Shown: positions 24,906 to 33,822 of the stretch, piece after piece
Position numbering within the stretch: the first letter of the stretch is position 1
Layout of the letters: every line of letters begins with the position of its first letter
Assembly: GCA_964462985.1 (NCBI GenBank)
Contig: CAYXAA010000002.1
Coordinates: forward strand, 124,001-188,000
Reading direction: 5' to 3'
Length of the DNA stretch: 64,000 bases
Source of the DNA: CAYXAA01 sp964462985
Lineage (GTDB): Bacteria; Pseudomonadota; Alphaproteobacteria; Rhizobiales; Stappiaceae
Notes under the pieces: model-generated
What the model was told of the DNA's origin: nothing
The model's database searches: none
What the model saw: the letters and a program-made list of their open reading frames with translations, nothing else
Made by a program: the position numbers and the translations under genes

Positions 24906-26434
24906 CACTGGTTCCCCTCCCAATAGGGCCTCTTCAAGTCCTGCTTGAGCACCTTCCCGACCGCCGAGCGCGGCAAGCTGGACCGGAATTCGACGGCGGA
25001 AAGTCTCTGCATCTTGCCGACCTGGCCGTTTACCCAGTCGAGCAGGTCGGAAGGCGAAACGGCCTCGCCCGGCTTCCTCACCACCAGAGCGAGGGGCGTT
25101 TCGCCCCACTTTTCGCTCGGAACGCCAATCACCGCCACGTCGGCAACAGCCGGATGCCGCATCAGGACCTCTTCGAGGTCCGAAGCGTAGATGTTGAAGC
25201 CACCCGAGATGATTACATCCTTCTTGCGGTCGACGAGGGTGAGAAAGCCATCCGTGTCGAACACGCCGATGTCGCCGGTGCGATGGTAGACGGTGCCGTC
25301 CTTGTCACGCCAGCGAAAGGCTTCGGTAGCTTCCGTGTTGCGGAAGTAGCCCGACATCATCGTCGATGATCGGCCAATGATCTCGCCGCGCTGGCCCACC
25401 GGCAGATTGTCGCCCTTCTCATCAATGATCCGGACCTCATTGCCTGGCGCCGGCCTTCCGACCGTATGCAGTTTTTCCGGAAAATTGGTGACATCGAGCA
25501 TGCAGGTGCATCCACCCTCTGTCAGGCCATAAACCTCGATCATGCGGCCGGGCCAGTCGGCGGCGATACGTTGCTTGTCCTGCACGGAGAGCGGCGCACC
25601 CGTCGACTGCTTGACGACGAAGCGCGACAGGTCGCGCCGCGGGAAGCTTTCAGCGTCGAGAATGCGCCTGTACTGAACGGGCACCAGCATGGTGTGCGTC
25701 GCGCCGAAGGCTTCGGCAAGGTCGAGATAGGCCTCCGCATCGAATTTCGGCATCATTACGACGCGGCCGCCATGCACCAGCCCCATCAACAATGGCATTA
25801 GCGTGGTGTTGGAATAGAGCGGCGTCGCCAGCAGCATCGTGCTTTGGGGCGTGATAGAGAACACGTCGCGCACGGCTTGGCGGTAGCGCATGGCATGGCT
25901 GTGCACGATGCCCTTCGGGCGACCCGTCGTGCCGGAACTGTAGATGATGTTAAAGTCCGCTTCGGGGGAAACCGCCAGCGCTTCGGAGAGCGGCTCAGCA
26001 CTCTCGGCAAGCTTCTGGAGAGCGTCCAGACCATACACGTGGGTCTGCTCTGGCACGGCGCCGGATACCGTATCGCACCAGGTGGATGCGGCAAAGACCA
26101 GGACAGGCTCGCAGTCACGGATCATCCCGGCGAGCGTGTCAGGCTTCAGCGAGGTCTGTAGTGGTACGGCACAATGGCCGGCGGCAATGGTCGCCAGATA
26201 GGCGACGACAAGATCGGTCCCGACGTCGCCAATCAGTGCGACCCGCGCCTGCGGCCCTTCGGCGGCCGATCGGATTGCGCCGGCGAGTGAAAGAACGCGG
26301 GAGCGGAGTTCACCCCAGCTCAGTCGAACGCTGCCGCAGATCAGCGCGTCGCTGGACGGACGCTTCAGGCCATGGCTGAGCAGCCTTTCCAGCAGGCGCC
26401 CTTCCTCGTACCCCGCCGACACGGATGTGCTCAT
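24905..26434 (-). CDS. Acyl-CoA synthetase (AMP-binding family)
   Basis: A 509-residue adenylate-forming ligase that activates a carboxylic acid with ATP and CoA. The P-loop is IIYSSGTTGRPKGIVHSH at about residues 163-180. The A5 region is YGLTEGGC, A7-A8 is YHRTGDIGVFDTDGFLTLVDRKKDVIISGGFNIYASDLEEVL, and the catalytic Lys sits in SAVGKVLKQ near the C-terminus. It overlaps both neighbours by a few bases. Medium-chain, aromatic or branched acids are all possible substrates. The surrounding hydrolases and hydratases suggest an aromatic or alicyclic acid pathway. Confidence 0.92.
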   Translation of the reverse strand: MSTSVSAGYEEGRLLERLLSHGLKRPSSDALICGSVRLSWGELRSRVLSLAGAIRSAAEGPQARVALIGDVGTDLVVAYLATIAAGHCAVPLQTSLKPDTLAGMIRDCEPVLVFAASTWCDTVSGAVPEQTHVYGLDALQKLAESAEPLSEALAVSPEADFNIIYSSGTTGRPKGIVHSHAMRYRQAVRDVFSITPQSTMLLATPLYSNTTLMPLLMGLVHGGRVVMMPKFDAEAYLDLAEAFGATHTMLVPVQYRRILDAESFPRRDLSRFVVKQSTGAPLSVQDKQRIAADWPGRMIEVYGLTEGGCTCMLDVTNFPEKLHTVGRPAPGNEVRIIDEKGDNLPVGQRGEIIGRSSTMMSGYFRNTEATEAFRWRDKDGTVYHRTGDIGVFDTDGFLTLVDRKKDVIISGGFNIYASDLEEVLMRHPAVADVAVIGVPSEKWGETPLALVVRKPGEAVSPSDLLDWVNGQVGKMQRLSAVEFRSSLPRSAVGKVLKQDLKRPYWEGNQ

Positions 26435-26889
26435 TTGTTCTCAATCAGGATGATGTTGCGAGCGACAATGGCCGGCCGCTCAGATCCCTCGAGTTCCATT
26501 GTGCCGTCAATTTCAATGCGCGTACCCTTTTCGTGGCGTGTGGCTCCAACCATCGTCTGCCGCAACCGGACCCGACTTCCGACCGGCACCGGCGAGAGGA
26601 ACCGGATCCGCTCATAGCCATAGTTGAAGCCACGTCCCCGCTGGCGGATCTGATAGATCTGCCTTTGCAACGCAGGAACGTAGGAGAGCACGAGGAGACC
26701 ATGTGCGATGGTTTTTCCGCCGGGCATCTCCTTGGCGGCACGGGCCACATCGACATGGATCCAGTTGTCGTCGCCGCTCAGCCGCGCGAAATCGTCGATG
26801 TCGCGCTGCGTGACCGTTACCCACTCGGACACCCCGAGTTCCTTGCTTGAATAGGCTTGCAGGTCGAGCGCATGTTCGACAATCACCAT
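26431..26889 (-). CDS. MaoC-like hot-dog dehydratase
   Basis: A 152-residue MaoC-type hydratase. The dehydratase motif is SEWVTVTQRDIDDFARLSGDDNWIHVDVARA, followed by KTIAHGLLVLSYVP, as in NodN/R-specific enoyl-CoA hydratases. I used the second of two adjacent start codons because GGAGG is seven bases before it. It overlaps the acyl-CoA ligase start (ATGA). Its sequence is quite different from the other MaoC protein in the block, so the two probably act on different intermediates. Confidence 0.9.
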   Translation of the reverse strand: MVIVEHALDLQAYSSKELGVSEWVTVTQRDIDDFARLSGDDNWIHVDVARAAKEMPGGKTIAHGLLVLSYVPALQRQIYQIRQRGRGFNYGYERIRFLSPVPVGSRVRLRQTMVGATRHEKGTRIEIDGTMELEGSERPAIVARNIILIENK

Positions 26890-26910
26890 CAATTGACCTC
26901 CGTGATGTTC

Positions 26911-27891
26911 CTAGAGTGTCACGACGATCTTGCCGATCTGCTCATTGCGGTCGAGCATGGCGTGGGCCTCACGTATCTGCTCGAAAGGAAAGAGTTTATG
27001 GATGCGCGTGGCCATCGCGCCTGACTCGAGCAGCGGCCAGACCTTTTGCACGAGCTCGGCGGCGATCCGGCCCTTGTATTCGGCTGGGCGCGGGCGAAGC
27101 GTTGAGCCGGTGAGCGTCAGCCGGCGGCGCACCAGCAACCGTGTGTTGACCTCGGAAACCTCGCCGAGATGGCTTGCGATCAGCACCAGCCGGCCATCGA
27201 AATCGAGCAGGTCGAGTTGCTTCTGCGTGTAAGGGCCGGCCTGACCGTCGAGAATGATATCCATGCCCTTGCCGCCGGCTGCCGCCCTGACCTGATCGGG
27301 CCAGTCGGCGTCGTGGTAGTCGACCGCGGCCCGAACGCCGAGCTCGCGGCACACCGCGCGCTTCTCCTCGGTGCCCGCGGTGGCGTAGGTTTCCGCATCG
27401 AACAGGTGGCGCGCGATCTGAAGGGCGGCGATGCCGACGCCGCTTGTACCGCCCTGAACCAGCAGGCGCTCTCCCCTCGCCAGCCGCCCAAGCCACACCA
27501 CATTATTCCAGGCGGTGAAAAAGACTTCCGGCAGGGAAGCACCTTCCATGATGCTCAAGCCCTTGGGAATCGGCATGGCTTGAAGCGCCGGAACGGCGCA
27601 GTACTCAGCATAGCCACCCCCGTTTGTAAGCGCGCACACTTTATCGCCGATGCGGGCGGCATCAATGCCATTGCCCACGGCCTCGATCGTGCCGGCGATA
27701 TCAAGCCCGGGAAGGTCGCTTGCGCCCGGAGGCGGCGGATAAAGTCCGCGTCGCTGCTGCACGTCAGGCCGGTTGAGGCCAATGGCCTCGACCTTGACGA
27801 GGATTTCGCCGTCACCCGGTACCGGCTTTTCCCGTTCGACGATTTCTAGCACTTCGGGGCCGCCAGGGCGGCTGATGGCAATCGCCTTCAT
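26911..27891 (-). CDS. NAD(P)H:quinone oxidoreductase-like medium-chain dehydrogenase
   Basis: A 326-residue zinc-independent MDR protein of the quinone oxidoreductase group (PIG3-like). The N-terminus MKAIAISRPGGPEVLEIVEREKPVPGDGEILVKVEAIGLNRPDVQQRRGLYPPPPGASDLPGLDIAGTIEAVG is typical. The cofactor motif is VQGGTSGVGIAALQIAR. The structural-zinc cysteines of alcohol dehydrogenases are missing, as expected for this subgroup. It lies 21 bases after... in the reading direction before the MaoC gene, and ten bases downstream of the FAH-family gene, within the same leftward operon. It may reduce an enone or enoyl intermediate. Confidence 0.9.
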   Translation of the reverse strand: MKAIAISRPGGPEVLEIVEREKPVPGDGEILVKVEAIGLNRPDVQQRRGLYPPPPGASDLPGLDIAGTIEAVGNGIDAARIGDKVCALTNGGGYAEYCAVPALQAMPIPKGLSIMEGASLPEVFFTAWNNVVWLGRLARGERLLVQGGTSGVGIAALQIARHLFDAETYATAGTEEKRAVCRELGVRAAVDYHDADWPDQVRAAAGGKGMDIILDGQAGPYTQKQLDLLDFDGRLVLIASHLGEVSEVNTRLLVRRRLTLTGSTLRPRPAEYKGRIAAELVQKVWPLLESGAMATRIHKLFPFEQIREAHAMLDRNEQIGKIVVTL

Positions 27892-27900
27892 ACCGATCGC

Positions 27901-28902
27901 TTATGCCTCGTCCCAACTGTGTGCAATCCCATGCACAAGTGTGCCCAGGCCCTCGATGGTGATGCCAATCTCGCCTTTCATCTCGTGCATATTGATGCCT
28001 CGATGGCCGTCCGGATACCTGCCCACGCCCTTCGCAGTCGTTCCGAAACACAGCACATCGCCAGCCTCAAGAGTGAACCACTGACTGGCGTCGGCGATAA
28101 CCTCCTGCACGGTAAAGCGGAAATTCGAGGTCGAGTCGATCGCGAAAGGCTCGCCGTCGAAGGTGCCTGACACCTCGAGCGCGTTCGGGTCGGCGATCTC
28201 GTCACTGGTGGTGATCCACGGCCCCATAGGACCGAACGTATCCGAGCCTTTGGAGCGCGTGTGGTAGACGAAATAAATGTCGTTGTCGTTGGGTCCATGG
28301 CGGTTTCGCCATGAAAAATGGTGCGGCCTCGTCAGGTGCGGCGCCCGGGTCGTGGCCAGAGAGTCCATGCCGAACTTGATGCCATGCGAGGTAACATCGT
28401 TAACAATGGTGTAGCCGAATACGTAGTCGAGCGCCTCGGATACCGGGATGTTCTTGCCACGCCTGCCGATGACAGCGGCAAGTTCCAGTTCTGGAATTGT
28501 CTCTCCGTAGTTCTGCAGGATCACCACCTTCTTGTTGTGGCCGAGAAGGCAGGACGGCGGTTTCAGGAAGTAGCTCGGTACGGACGGCTCCTTGTGGGCC
28601 TCCTTGCGGATGCCCTTGTTGTTCAGGGCCACGCAGAGGATCTTGCTTGGATCAGGTATCGGCGGACACCAGTCGGCATTCGCGAGTGATACGGAAGCAA
28701 CCGCACCGCTGTCCGCGACGGCAATCGCCTTTTTCGCCTTTTTCAGCTCTTCCTGCCCGTTCAAGATCAGGGCGCGCAGGCTTGCCGGGGCTGCGCCCAG
28801 GTCGGCCGCAGCATATGCGTCAGCCAGTACGACGGCCTCGCTGTCAGACCGGCGGGCAATCAGGACAGCCTCGCCATTGCGCCGAATGGTGCCAAACTTC
28901 AT
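27901..28902 (-). CDS. Fumarylacetoacetate hydrolase (FAH) family protein
   Basis: A 333-residue member of the FAH family, which includes C-C bond hydrolases, decarboxylases and hydratases. The metal-binding segment is PELELAAVIGRRGKNIPVSEALDYVFGYTIVNDVTS, and the C-terminal LEAGDVLCFGTTAKGVGRYPDG is typical. The start is the second ATG, with GGGAG eight bases before it; a slightly upstream ATG overlaps that ribosome site. FAH proteins usually cleave or tautomerise diketo-acids formed by ring opening, which fits an aromatic or cyclic substrate for the cluster. Confidence 0.9.
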   Translation of the reverse strand: MKFGTIRRNGEAVLIARRSDSEAVVLADAYAAADLGAAPASLRALILNGQEELKKAKKAIAVADSGAVASVSLANADWCPPIPDPSKILCVALNNKGIRKEAHKEPSVPSYFLKPPSCLLGHNKKVVILQNYGETIPELELAAVIGRRGKNIPVSEALDYVFGYTIVNDVTSHGIKFGMDSLATTRAPHLTRPHHFSWRNRHGPNDNDIYFVYHTRSKGSDTFGPMGPWITTSDEIADPNALEVSGTFDGEPFAIDSTSNFRFTVQEVIADASQWFTLEAGDVLCFGTTAKGVGRYPDGHRGINMHEMKGEIGITIEGLGTLVHGIAHSWDEA

Positions 28903-28935
28903 GAACATTGCTCCCGCGTGCTGGGTCGAGTCGGC

Positions 28936-29895
28936 TTATTCGGCCGCTATCGAATTCTGTTCTGGATCCAGTCCAACAAGGCGAGCCGGGTTGTCTCTGA
29001 CCATCATCCGGATCTCGTCCGCCGTGTAGCCGAGCCCGAGGCACAGCCGGATCGCCTGTTTCATGCCTTCGACAGGGCTGGGATTGTCTACCTGGCCGAG
29101 GTCCGAGCCGATCGAAGAATTCTCGGGCCCGGCTGCGTCGATCTGTTCCTTGAGGTGCTCGGGCGGGAATACGTTGAAGCGCGAGTCCACAAACAGGCAG
29201 GCCGACTGCTCCATAACAACACCCAGCTTGGCAAGGTCGCTGATATCGGCCAGCTCGCTGTGTAACCCATAGGTCGGGTGGTTCATGATCATGCGCTTGA
29301 CGCCGCGCTTCTTGGCCTCGCTGAACAGCGCCCAGGCTTCGGCGACATGCAGGTGACCAGACGACAGGATCGCGTCGTGCGCGGCGATCAGGTCGAGGAT
29401 TTGCTTGACCACGTCGAGCAGCTCGCCATTCTGATCCACAACGGTAATCATGTAGGGCTTCATCAGCTGCACATTGGTGGCAAGCCGCGTCTTGCGGTGG
29501 TTGCTCCGGATGTGATTGGCCGCGTGCGCAGTGGGCATGAAGATCATCTTCGCGCCCGCCTTCAGGTTGAAGTCAACCGCGTAGGGATTGAGGCCGCCCA
29601 CCGTCGTATTCAGAACCAGCGAGCCATACATCTCGACCTGCTTATGCGGGTTGAGGCGCCTCATCATCGGCAGCATAGGCCCTACGGAATAGTAGTGGTC
29701 CTTGAACAGTACGGCACGCATGCCCGCCTTGGCGGCGTCGTCTACCTGCTCAAGGTGATCCAGCATGCGCGGCATGGTTGACGGGCCGGAGTGGACATGC
29801 AGATCGACTGCACCCTTGATTAGCTCGGTCACGGCGGCCTCGTCGGCACCAGCCATGACGGCCTTCGCTTCTTCTCGCCAGTTCTTGTCTGCCAT
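28936..29895 (-). CDS. DUF6282-type metal-dependent hydrolase
   Basis: A 319-residue amidohydrolase-like TIM-barrel protein. The first metal motif is AVDLHVHSGPSTMPRMLDHL at about residue 28. Later histidines lie in FMPTAHAANHIRSNH, SSGHLHVAEAW and MIMNHPTYG, and an acidic residue is in SIGSDLGQ. This pattern fits the family NCBI calls DUF6282; function is not established. It is the first gene of the long leftward operon and is divergent from the PDC-hydrolase-like gene, sharing a promoter region that contains a strong palindrome. Confidence 0.8.
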   Translation of the reverse strand: MADKNWREEAKAVMAGADEAAVTELIKGAVDLHVHSGPSTMPRMLDHLEQVDDAAKAGMRAVLFKDHYYSVGPMLPMMRRLNPHKQVEMYGSLVLNTTVGGLNPYAVDFNLKAGAKMIFMPTAHAANHIRSNHRKTRLATNVQLMKPYMITVVDQNGELLDVVKQILDLIAAHDAILSSGHLHVAEAWALFSEAKKRGVKRMIMNHPTYGLHSELADISDLAKLGVVMEQSACLFVDSRFNVFPPEHLKEQIDAAGPENSSIGSDLGQVDNPSPVEGMKQAIRLCLGLGYTADEIRMMVRDNPARLVGLDPEQNSIAAE

Positions 29896-29965
29896 TGTCG
29901 TCTCGCACGGTTCAACTGTTACGTTGTCTGGCGGTTGACGCCGGCGATCAAAGCCATCGAGGGTC

Positions 29966-29984
29966 TGTTTCGCTTGGCGGAACA
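29966..29984. promoter_or_regulatory. Palindrome, candidate IclR operator
   Basis: TGTTTCGC and GCGGAACA, separated by TTG, form an inverted repeat with seven of eight paired positions. It lies midway between two divergent catabolic genes, 70-90 bases from each start. The size and GTTTC/GGAAC-like arms suit an IclR-family dimer, and an IclR gene lies within 1 kb. Confidence 0.5.
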
Positions 29985-30055
29985 GGCAGGCGCGAGTGCC
30001 CTATCCCATTGCTCGTCTGCCTACTCTGCGCCCGTTCTGAACAGATGGAGGAGCA

Positions 30056-30919
30056 ATGCGCGCCTGTCCGCCGCCGCTTGCAAACCCGAGCCGCCCCAGA
30101 CTGATCCTGCCGGACGGCTCCTGCGATACGCATTGTCATGTGTTCGGGCCGGCCTCCCGGTTTCCGTTCGCGGAAGACCGCGCCTACACCCCAGAGGACG
30201 CGCCGAAGGAGCGCCTCGCGGCCCTGCATGATTTTCTGGGAATCTCACGGACGGTATACGTTCAGGCGAGTTGCCATGGCTTCGACAATTCGGCCATGCT
30301 CGATGCGATGGCCGCCGATCCGGGCCGCAGCCGCGGTGTTGCACAGATCCGGATGGGATGCTCCGACGACGAGATCGCTCGGCTCCACAAGGGCGGTGTG
30401 CGCGGCGCGCGGTTCAATTTCATGACCCGCATCATGCCGATGCCGAAGACAGACGAGATCGACCGGCTGATGGAGCGCCTTCACACCTTCAGCTGGCACG
30501 CTGTCCTTCATTTCGACCCGCACCTCATCCCTGAGCTAGCGACCTGGATGCGGACACTTGATTATCCCTTTGTCATCGACCACATGGGGCGCCTCCACGC
30601 CGACGAGACCAATGGCCCCTACCACCGGGCGCTGGTCGATCTCATGGCCTCCTGCGACAACGCCTGGATCAAAATATCCGGCGCCGAGCGCGGCTCGATC
30701 GCCGGGCCGCCTTTCACGGACATGATCCCAATCGCACGCTCACTTGTCGAAGCGGCTCCCGACCGGACATTGTGGGGCACTGACTGGCCGCATCCAGTGT
30801 TGTCCGGCCCGATGCCTGATGACGGTCAACTCGTCGACCTGCTCGCCGAACTGGTGCCGGACCCCGCAACTCGCCACCGGGTATTGGTCGAGAATCCCGC
30901 CCGGCTTTACGGCTTCTGA
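30056..30919 (+). CDS. Amidohydrolase, 2-pyrone-4,6-dicarboxylate hydrolase (LigI)-like
   Basis: A 287-residue amidohydrolase-superfamily protein of the COG3618/LigI group. The first metal motif CDTHCHVFGP has His26 and His28. Substrate-region segments are FAEDRAYTPEDAPKERL, TVYVQASCHGFDNSAMLDAM and GVRGARFNFM. The C-terminal WGTDWPHP carries the catalytic Asp. LigI opens a pyrone ring lactone. The protein here may hydrolyse PDC or another lactone. The ribosome site GGAGGAG precedes the ATG. It is the only plus-strand gene of its block and is convergent with the IclR gene, their ends overlapping by 13 bases. Confidence 0.88.
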   Translation: MRACPPPLANPSRPRLILPDGSCDTHCHVFGPASRFPFAEDRAYTPEDAPKERLAALHDFLGISRTVYVQASCHGFDNSAMLDAMAADPGRSRGVAQIRMGCSDDEIARLHKGGVRGARFNFMTRIMPMPKTDEIDRLMERLHTFSWHAVLHFDPHLIPELATWMRTLDYPFVIDHMGRLHADETNGPYHRALVDLMASCDNAWIKISGAERGSIAGPPFTDMIPIARSLVEAAPDRTLWGTDWPHPVLSGPMPDDGQLVDLLAELVPDPATRHRVLVENPARLYGF

Positions 30920-31791
30920 GCCTTGGCCTGCCGAAGCAGATCTTCCTGCGAATAGGTGTCGCGCAGCCGCTCCGTGTCCATGGTGATCTGCGCGCTCACC
31001 TGTTTCAGCTTGTTAGCATATTCGCGAAACTGCTCGTTCGATCTGACCGCCGAGCGAAAGAAGGTCATGCCGAGCGAGGCGCGGACTCTGCCGCCTAGAT
31101 AGATGGGAACCGCGAGCGTATTGGAGTTGCGCGGTTCTGCCCGCACGTCCCGAAGCGCGTAGCCCGATCGGCGGATCGAACGCACCAGAGTAAAGAGATA
31201 ATCGCGATCACCGGCGATCTGGGCCGTGATCGGATCCGGACTCTTCTCGGCGCGCTGCGCGAAAGCCTCGATCTCGTCGTCCTCGCAATGGGCGAGATAG
31301 GCCCGACCGAGCGCCTTGGTGAAGAGGCTCAGATGCATGTTAATCGTCGAATGGAAGGGCGAAACAGGGCTGTCGGCCACGGTCGAAAGACGAACCACGA
31401 CCGTATCGACGTCGAGCACCGCGATCGACACCGGCCAATGCAGCTGGCGCGTAAGCTGAACGGCCCACGGTCGTCCGGCCTCAATCACCATCGGGTCGCC
31501 GTGATAGCCACTGGACAGCGAACTGACCAAGGCGGTCAACTGGTAGCCGGCCTGACGCTGATCGTTGGTCACATAGCCGGCGCGCACCATCGTTTTCAGG
31601 AAGCGGACGAGGGTTGGCTTCGGCAGGCCGGTATCGTTGTGCAAATCCTGGATCGTCGAACTCGGCCGCCTGTTCAGGCAGGCCAGGATCTGCAGGGTCC
31701 TCTCGGCGGCGCGGATGTACTCGCCCTCGTCGCCAGCACCGTCTTTCACTGCCACGTCCTCCCGGGGTTGGGTACTGACGCGAGACAGCAT
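30907..31791 (-). CDS. IclR family transcriptional regulator
   Basis: A 294-residue regulator. The N-terminal winged helix covers about residues 28-90 (AAERTLQILACLNRRPSSTIQDLHNDTGLPKPTLVRFLKTMVRAGYV), and the effector-binding GAF-like domain follows (SVAVLDVDTVVVRLSTV..., GRAYLAHCEDDEIEAFA, SGYALRDVRAEPRNSNTLAVPIYLGGRVRASLGMTFF). A GTG about 14 codons in, after GGAGG, is an alternative start. It probably controls the divergent catabolic promoters at 29.9-30.1 kb and perhaps the TAXI transporter just downstream in the same direction. Confidence 0.92.
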   Translation of the reverse strand: MLSRVSTQPREDVAVKDGAGDEGEYIRAAERTLQILACLNRRPSSTIQDLHNDTGLPKPTLVRFLKTMVRAGYVTNDQRQAGYQLTALVSSLSSGYHGDPMVIEAGRPWAVQLTRQLHWPVSIAVLDVDTVVVRLSTVADSPVSPFHSTINMHLSLFTKALGRAYLAHCEDDEIEAFAQRAEKSPDPITAQIAGDRDYLFTLVRSIRRSGYALRDVRAEPRNSNTLAVPIYLGGRVRASLGMTFFRSAVRSNEQFREYANKLKQVSAQITMDTERLRDTYSQEDLLRQAKAQKP

Positions 31792-31824
31792 AGGGCGGAC
31801 GTCCGAGGCTGGTCCAGCGGCCCG

Positions 31825-33816
31825 TCAGGCGGGCCGCATCGCCGGGGCACGGCGGCGATTCTGGATGAATGCCGCGATCACGGTTGGCGCCATGACGAGC
31901 AGCCCGATACCGAGCAGCTGCCAATCGTCAAATCCCGGGATTGCCTCACCCGGCAATGCGATCAAAAGGGCACCAATGAGCATCGGCAGCCGGAGAACCC
32001 ATCCCAGCCTCCCGCTCGTGAACACTGGTCCGATGCCGGCAAGGTATCCCTGGATGCCGCTCGCGAACATCCACACTCCGAAGAAGGCAAGCACCGTTGA
32101 CAGCAGGATATTGTCCCACGTGCCTTCCAGAATCAGCGCCGGATCGAACACGAAGAAGAGCGGGATAAAGTAGATGACGCTTCCGATCTTCATCGCCTCG
32201 AGGCCCGTCTTCATAGGCGAAGTCTGCGCTACCGAGGCCGCGGCGAATGCGCCGAGCGCAACCGGGGGCGTGATGAAGGACAGCATGCCCCAGTAGAAGA
32301 TATATAGGTGAACGGCGAGCGGATTGAGCCCCACCTGAATCAGCGCTGGTGCCAACATGACCGCGAGGAAAATGTAGCAGGCCGTGGCTGTCATGCCGGT
32401 GCCGAGCACCAGGCTGGTGAGTGCGCCCATGATCAGCAGCAGGTATGGCGAGCCACCGGCGATGCTCAGCAGGTCGTTGACCAGCGTGCCGGCGAGCCCG
32501 GTCTGCTGCAGGCCACCGACGATCATGCCCACGGCGCCCAATGTGGCAGCCAACGTGGCGAACAGCCGGGCGAGGCTGTCGATGAAGCCACCGACCTCTC
32601 GCCAGCCCCAGCGGTCTGTCTTGGAGACGATCTGGTTGACGATGAGCAGGACAGCCGTTGCATAGAAGGGAGCGTACTGTTCCTTCTGCATGACGAGCAA
32701 CATCACGGTGAGAAGAACGAAGGCGAAGATGTGGTGCCAACCTTCCTTCAGCGTTGTTGAAACCCTGGGCAGTTCATCCCGATTGAGACCGCGCAAATTT
32801 TCACGCGCTGCAGTGGCGTCGATTTGAACGAAAAGGCCGAAGTAATAGAGAATGGCCGGGATGGCTGCAGCGAGCACGATTGTTGCATAAGGCGTATGAA
32901 GAAAGTCGGCCATGACGAACGCGGCGGCGCCCATCACCGGCGGCATCAGCACGCCTCCGGTCGACGCACAGGTCTCGATCGCGCCCGCGACAGTCGGGCG
33001 CATGCCGGTCCGCCTCATGGCAGGAATCGTCATCACGCCCGTGGTCAGTACATTGCTGACCACGCTTCCGCTCAGTGACCCCATCAAACCACTGGAGACG
33101 ATCGCCACTTTGGCCGGACCGCCCCGCACGTGGCCGAGCAACGCGAACGCAAGATTGATGAAGAAGCGCCCTGCCCCGGTGTGCTCAAGCGCGGCACCGA
33201 ATACGATGAAGCCAAACACGAGGTTGGCAAAGGCCTTGAGCGGAATGCCCAGAATGCTCTCCAGGCTCATCGCGTGGTAAGCCGCAACGTAGTTGAAGGG
33301 CGAGGCAAAGGCGGAAATCGGCCCTGGCAGTTTATCCGCGAACAACGGATAGCAGGAAAATAACAGCACGATCGCGCCGAGGATCATGCCCCCGGCACGG
33401 CGACCTGCCTCCAGCATGATCAGCCACAGAATCGTGCCCATGACCACCGCCATCACCGGCGGGGACATCTCCCAGCCGTAGAGGACGATGTCGTAGGCGT
33501 TGAGAATGAAATAGCCGAGCGTAAGGAAGGCGGCGACGCAAAGGGCCCAGTCGAGAACACCCGGTCCCTTGCCCTTTCCAGACTTGCCGCCCGGAAGGAG
33601 CAGAAAGACCAGCGGGATGGAAAGCGCCAGAACCGCATAGAGGTACTGGTTCTCGAGAACGCTCACGCGGACAATCGCCCCGAAGTTGAAGGTTTGATTG
33701 GTTCCCAGCAACAGCAGTGCAATTGTCAGCACGCGGACCACCAGTGTCGTGGCCCCGCGGATATCGCGCGAAGGTGCCGTTTCCCCGTCGTGGTAGGTGC
33801 TCTCGACCTGAGACAT
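31825..33816 (-). CDS. TRAP transporter fused permease, TAXI type
   Basis: A 663-residue membrane protein combining the small and large TRAP permease modules in one chain, as in TAXI systems. About 16-18 hydrophobic segments are seen. The DctM-like core includes GSVVSNVLTTGVMTIPAMRRTGMRPTVAGAIETCASTGGVLMPPVMGAAAFVMADFLHTPY, LVLGTGMTATACYIFLAVMLAPAL and FITPPVALGAFAAASVAQTSPMKTG. It sits six bases after its binding-protein gene and 34 bases before the IclR gene. Dicarboxylates, glutamate-like or aromatic acids are known TAXI substrates; none can be chosen here. Confidence 0.95.
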   Translation of the reverse strand: MSQVESTYHDGETAPSRDIRGATTLVVRVLTIALLLLGTNQTFNFGAIVRVSVLENQYLYAVLALSIPLVFLLLPGGKSGKGKGPGVLDWALCVAAFLTLGYFILNAYDIVLYGWEMSPPVMAVVMGTILWLIMLEAGRRAGGMILGAIVLLFSCYPLFADKLPGPISAFASPFNYVAAYHAMSLESILGIPLKAFANLVFGFIVFGAALEHTGAGRFFINLAFALLGHVRGGPAKVAIVSSGLMGSLSGSVVSNVLTTGVMTIPAMRRTGMRPTVAGAIETCASTGGVLMPPVMGAAAFVMADFLHTPYATIVLAAAIPAILYYFGLFVQIDATAARENLRGLNRDELPRVSTTLKEGWHHIFAFVLLTVMLLVMQKEQYAPFYATAVLLIVNQIVSKTDRWGWREVGGFIDSLARLFATLAATLGAVGMIVGGLQQTGLAGTLVNDLLSIAGGSPYLLLIMGALTSLVLGTGMTATACYIFLAVMLAPALIQVGLNPLAVHLYIFYWGMLSFITPPVALGAFAAASVAQTSPMKTGLEAMKIGSVIYFIPLFFVFDPALILEGTWDNILLSTVLAFFGVWMFASGIQGYLAGIGPVFTSGRLGWVLRLPMLIGALLIALPGEAIPGFDDWQLLGIGLLVMAPTVIAAFIQNRRRAPAMRPA

Positions 33817-33822
33817 CGGTTC

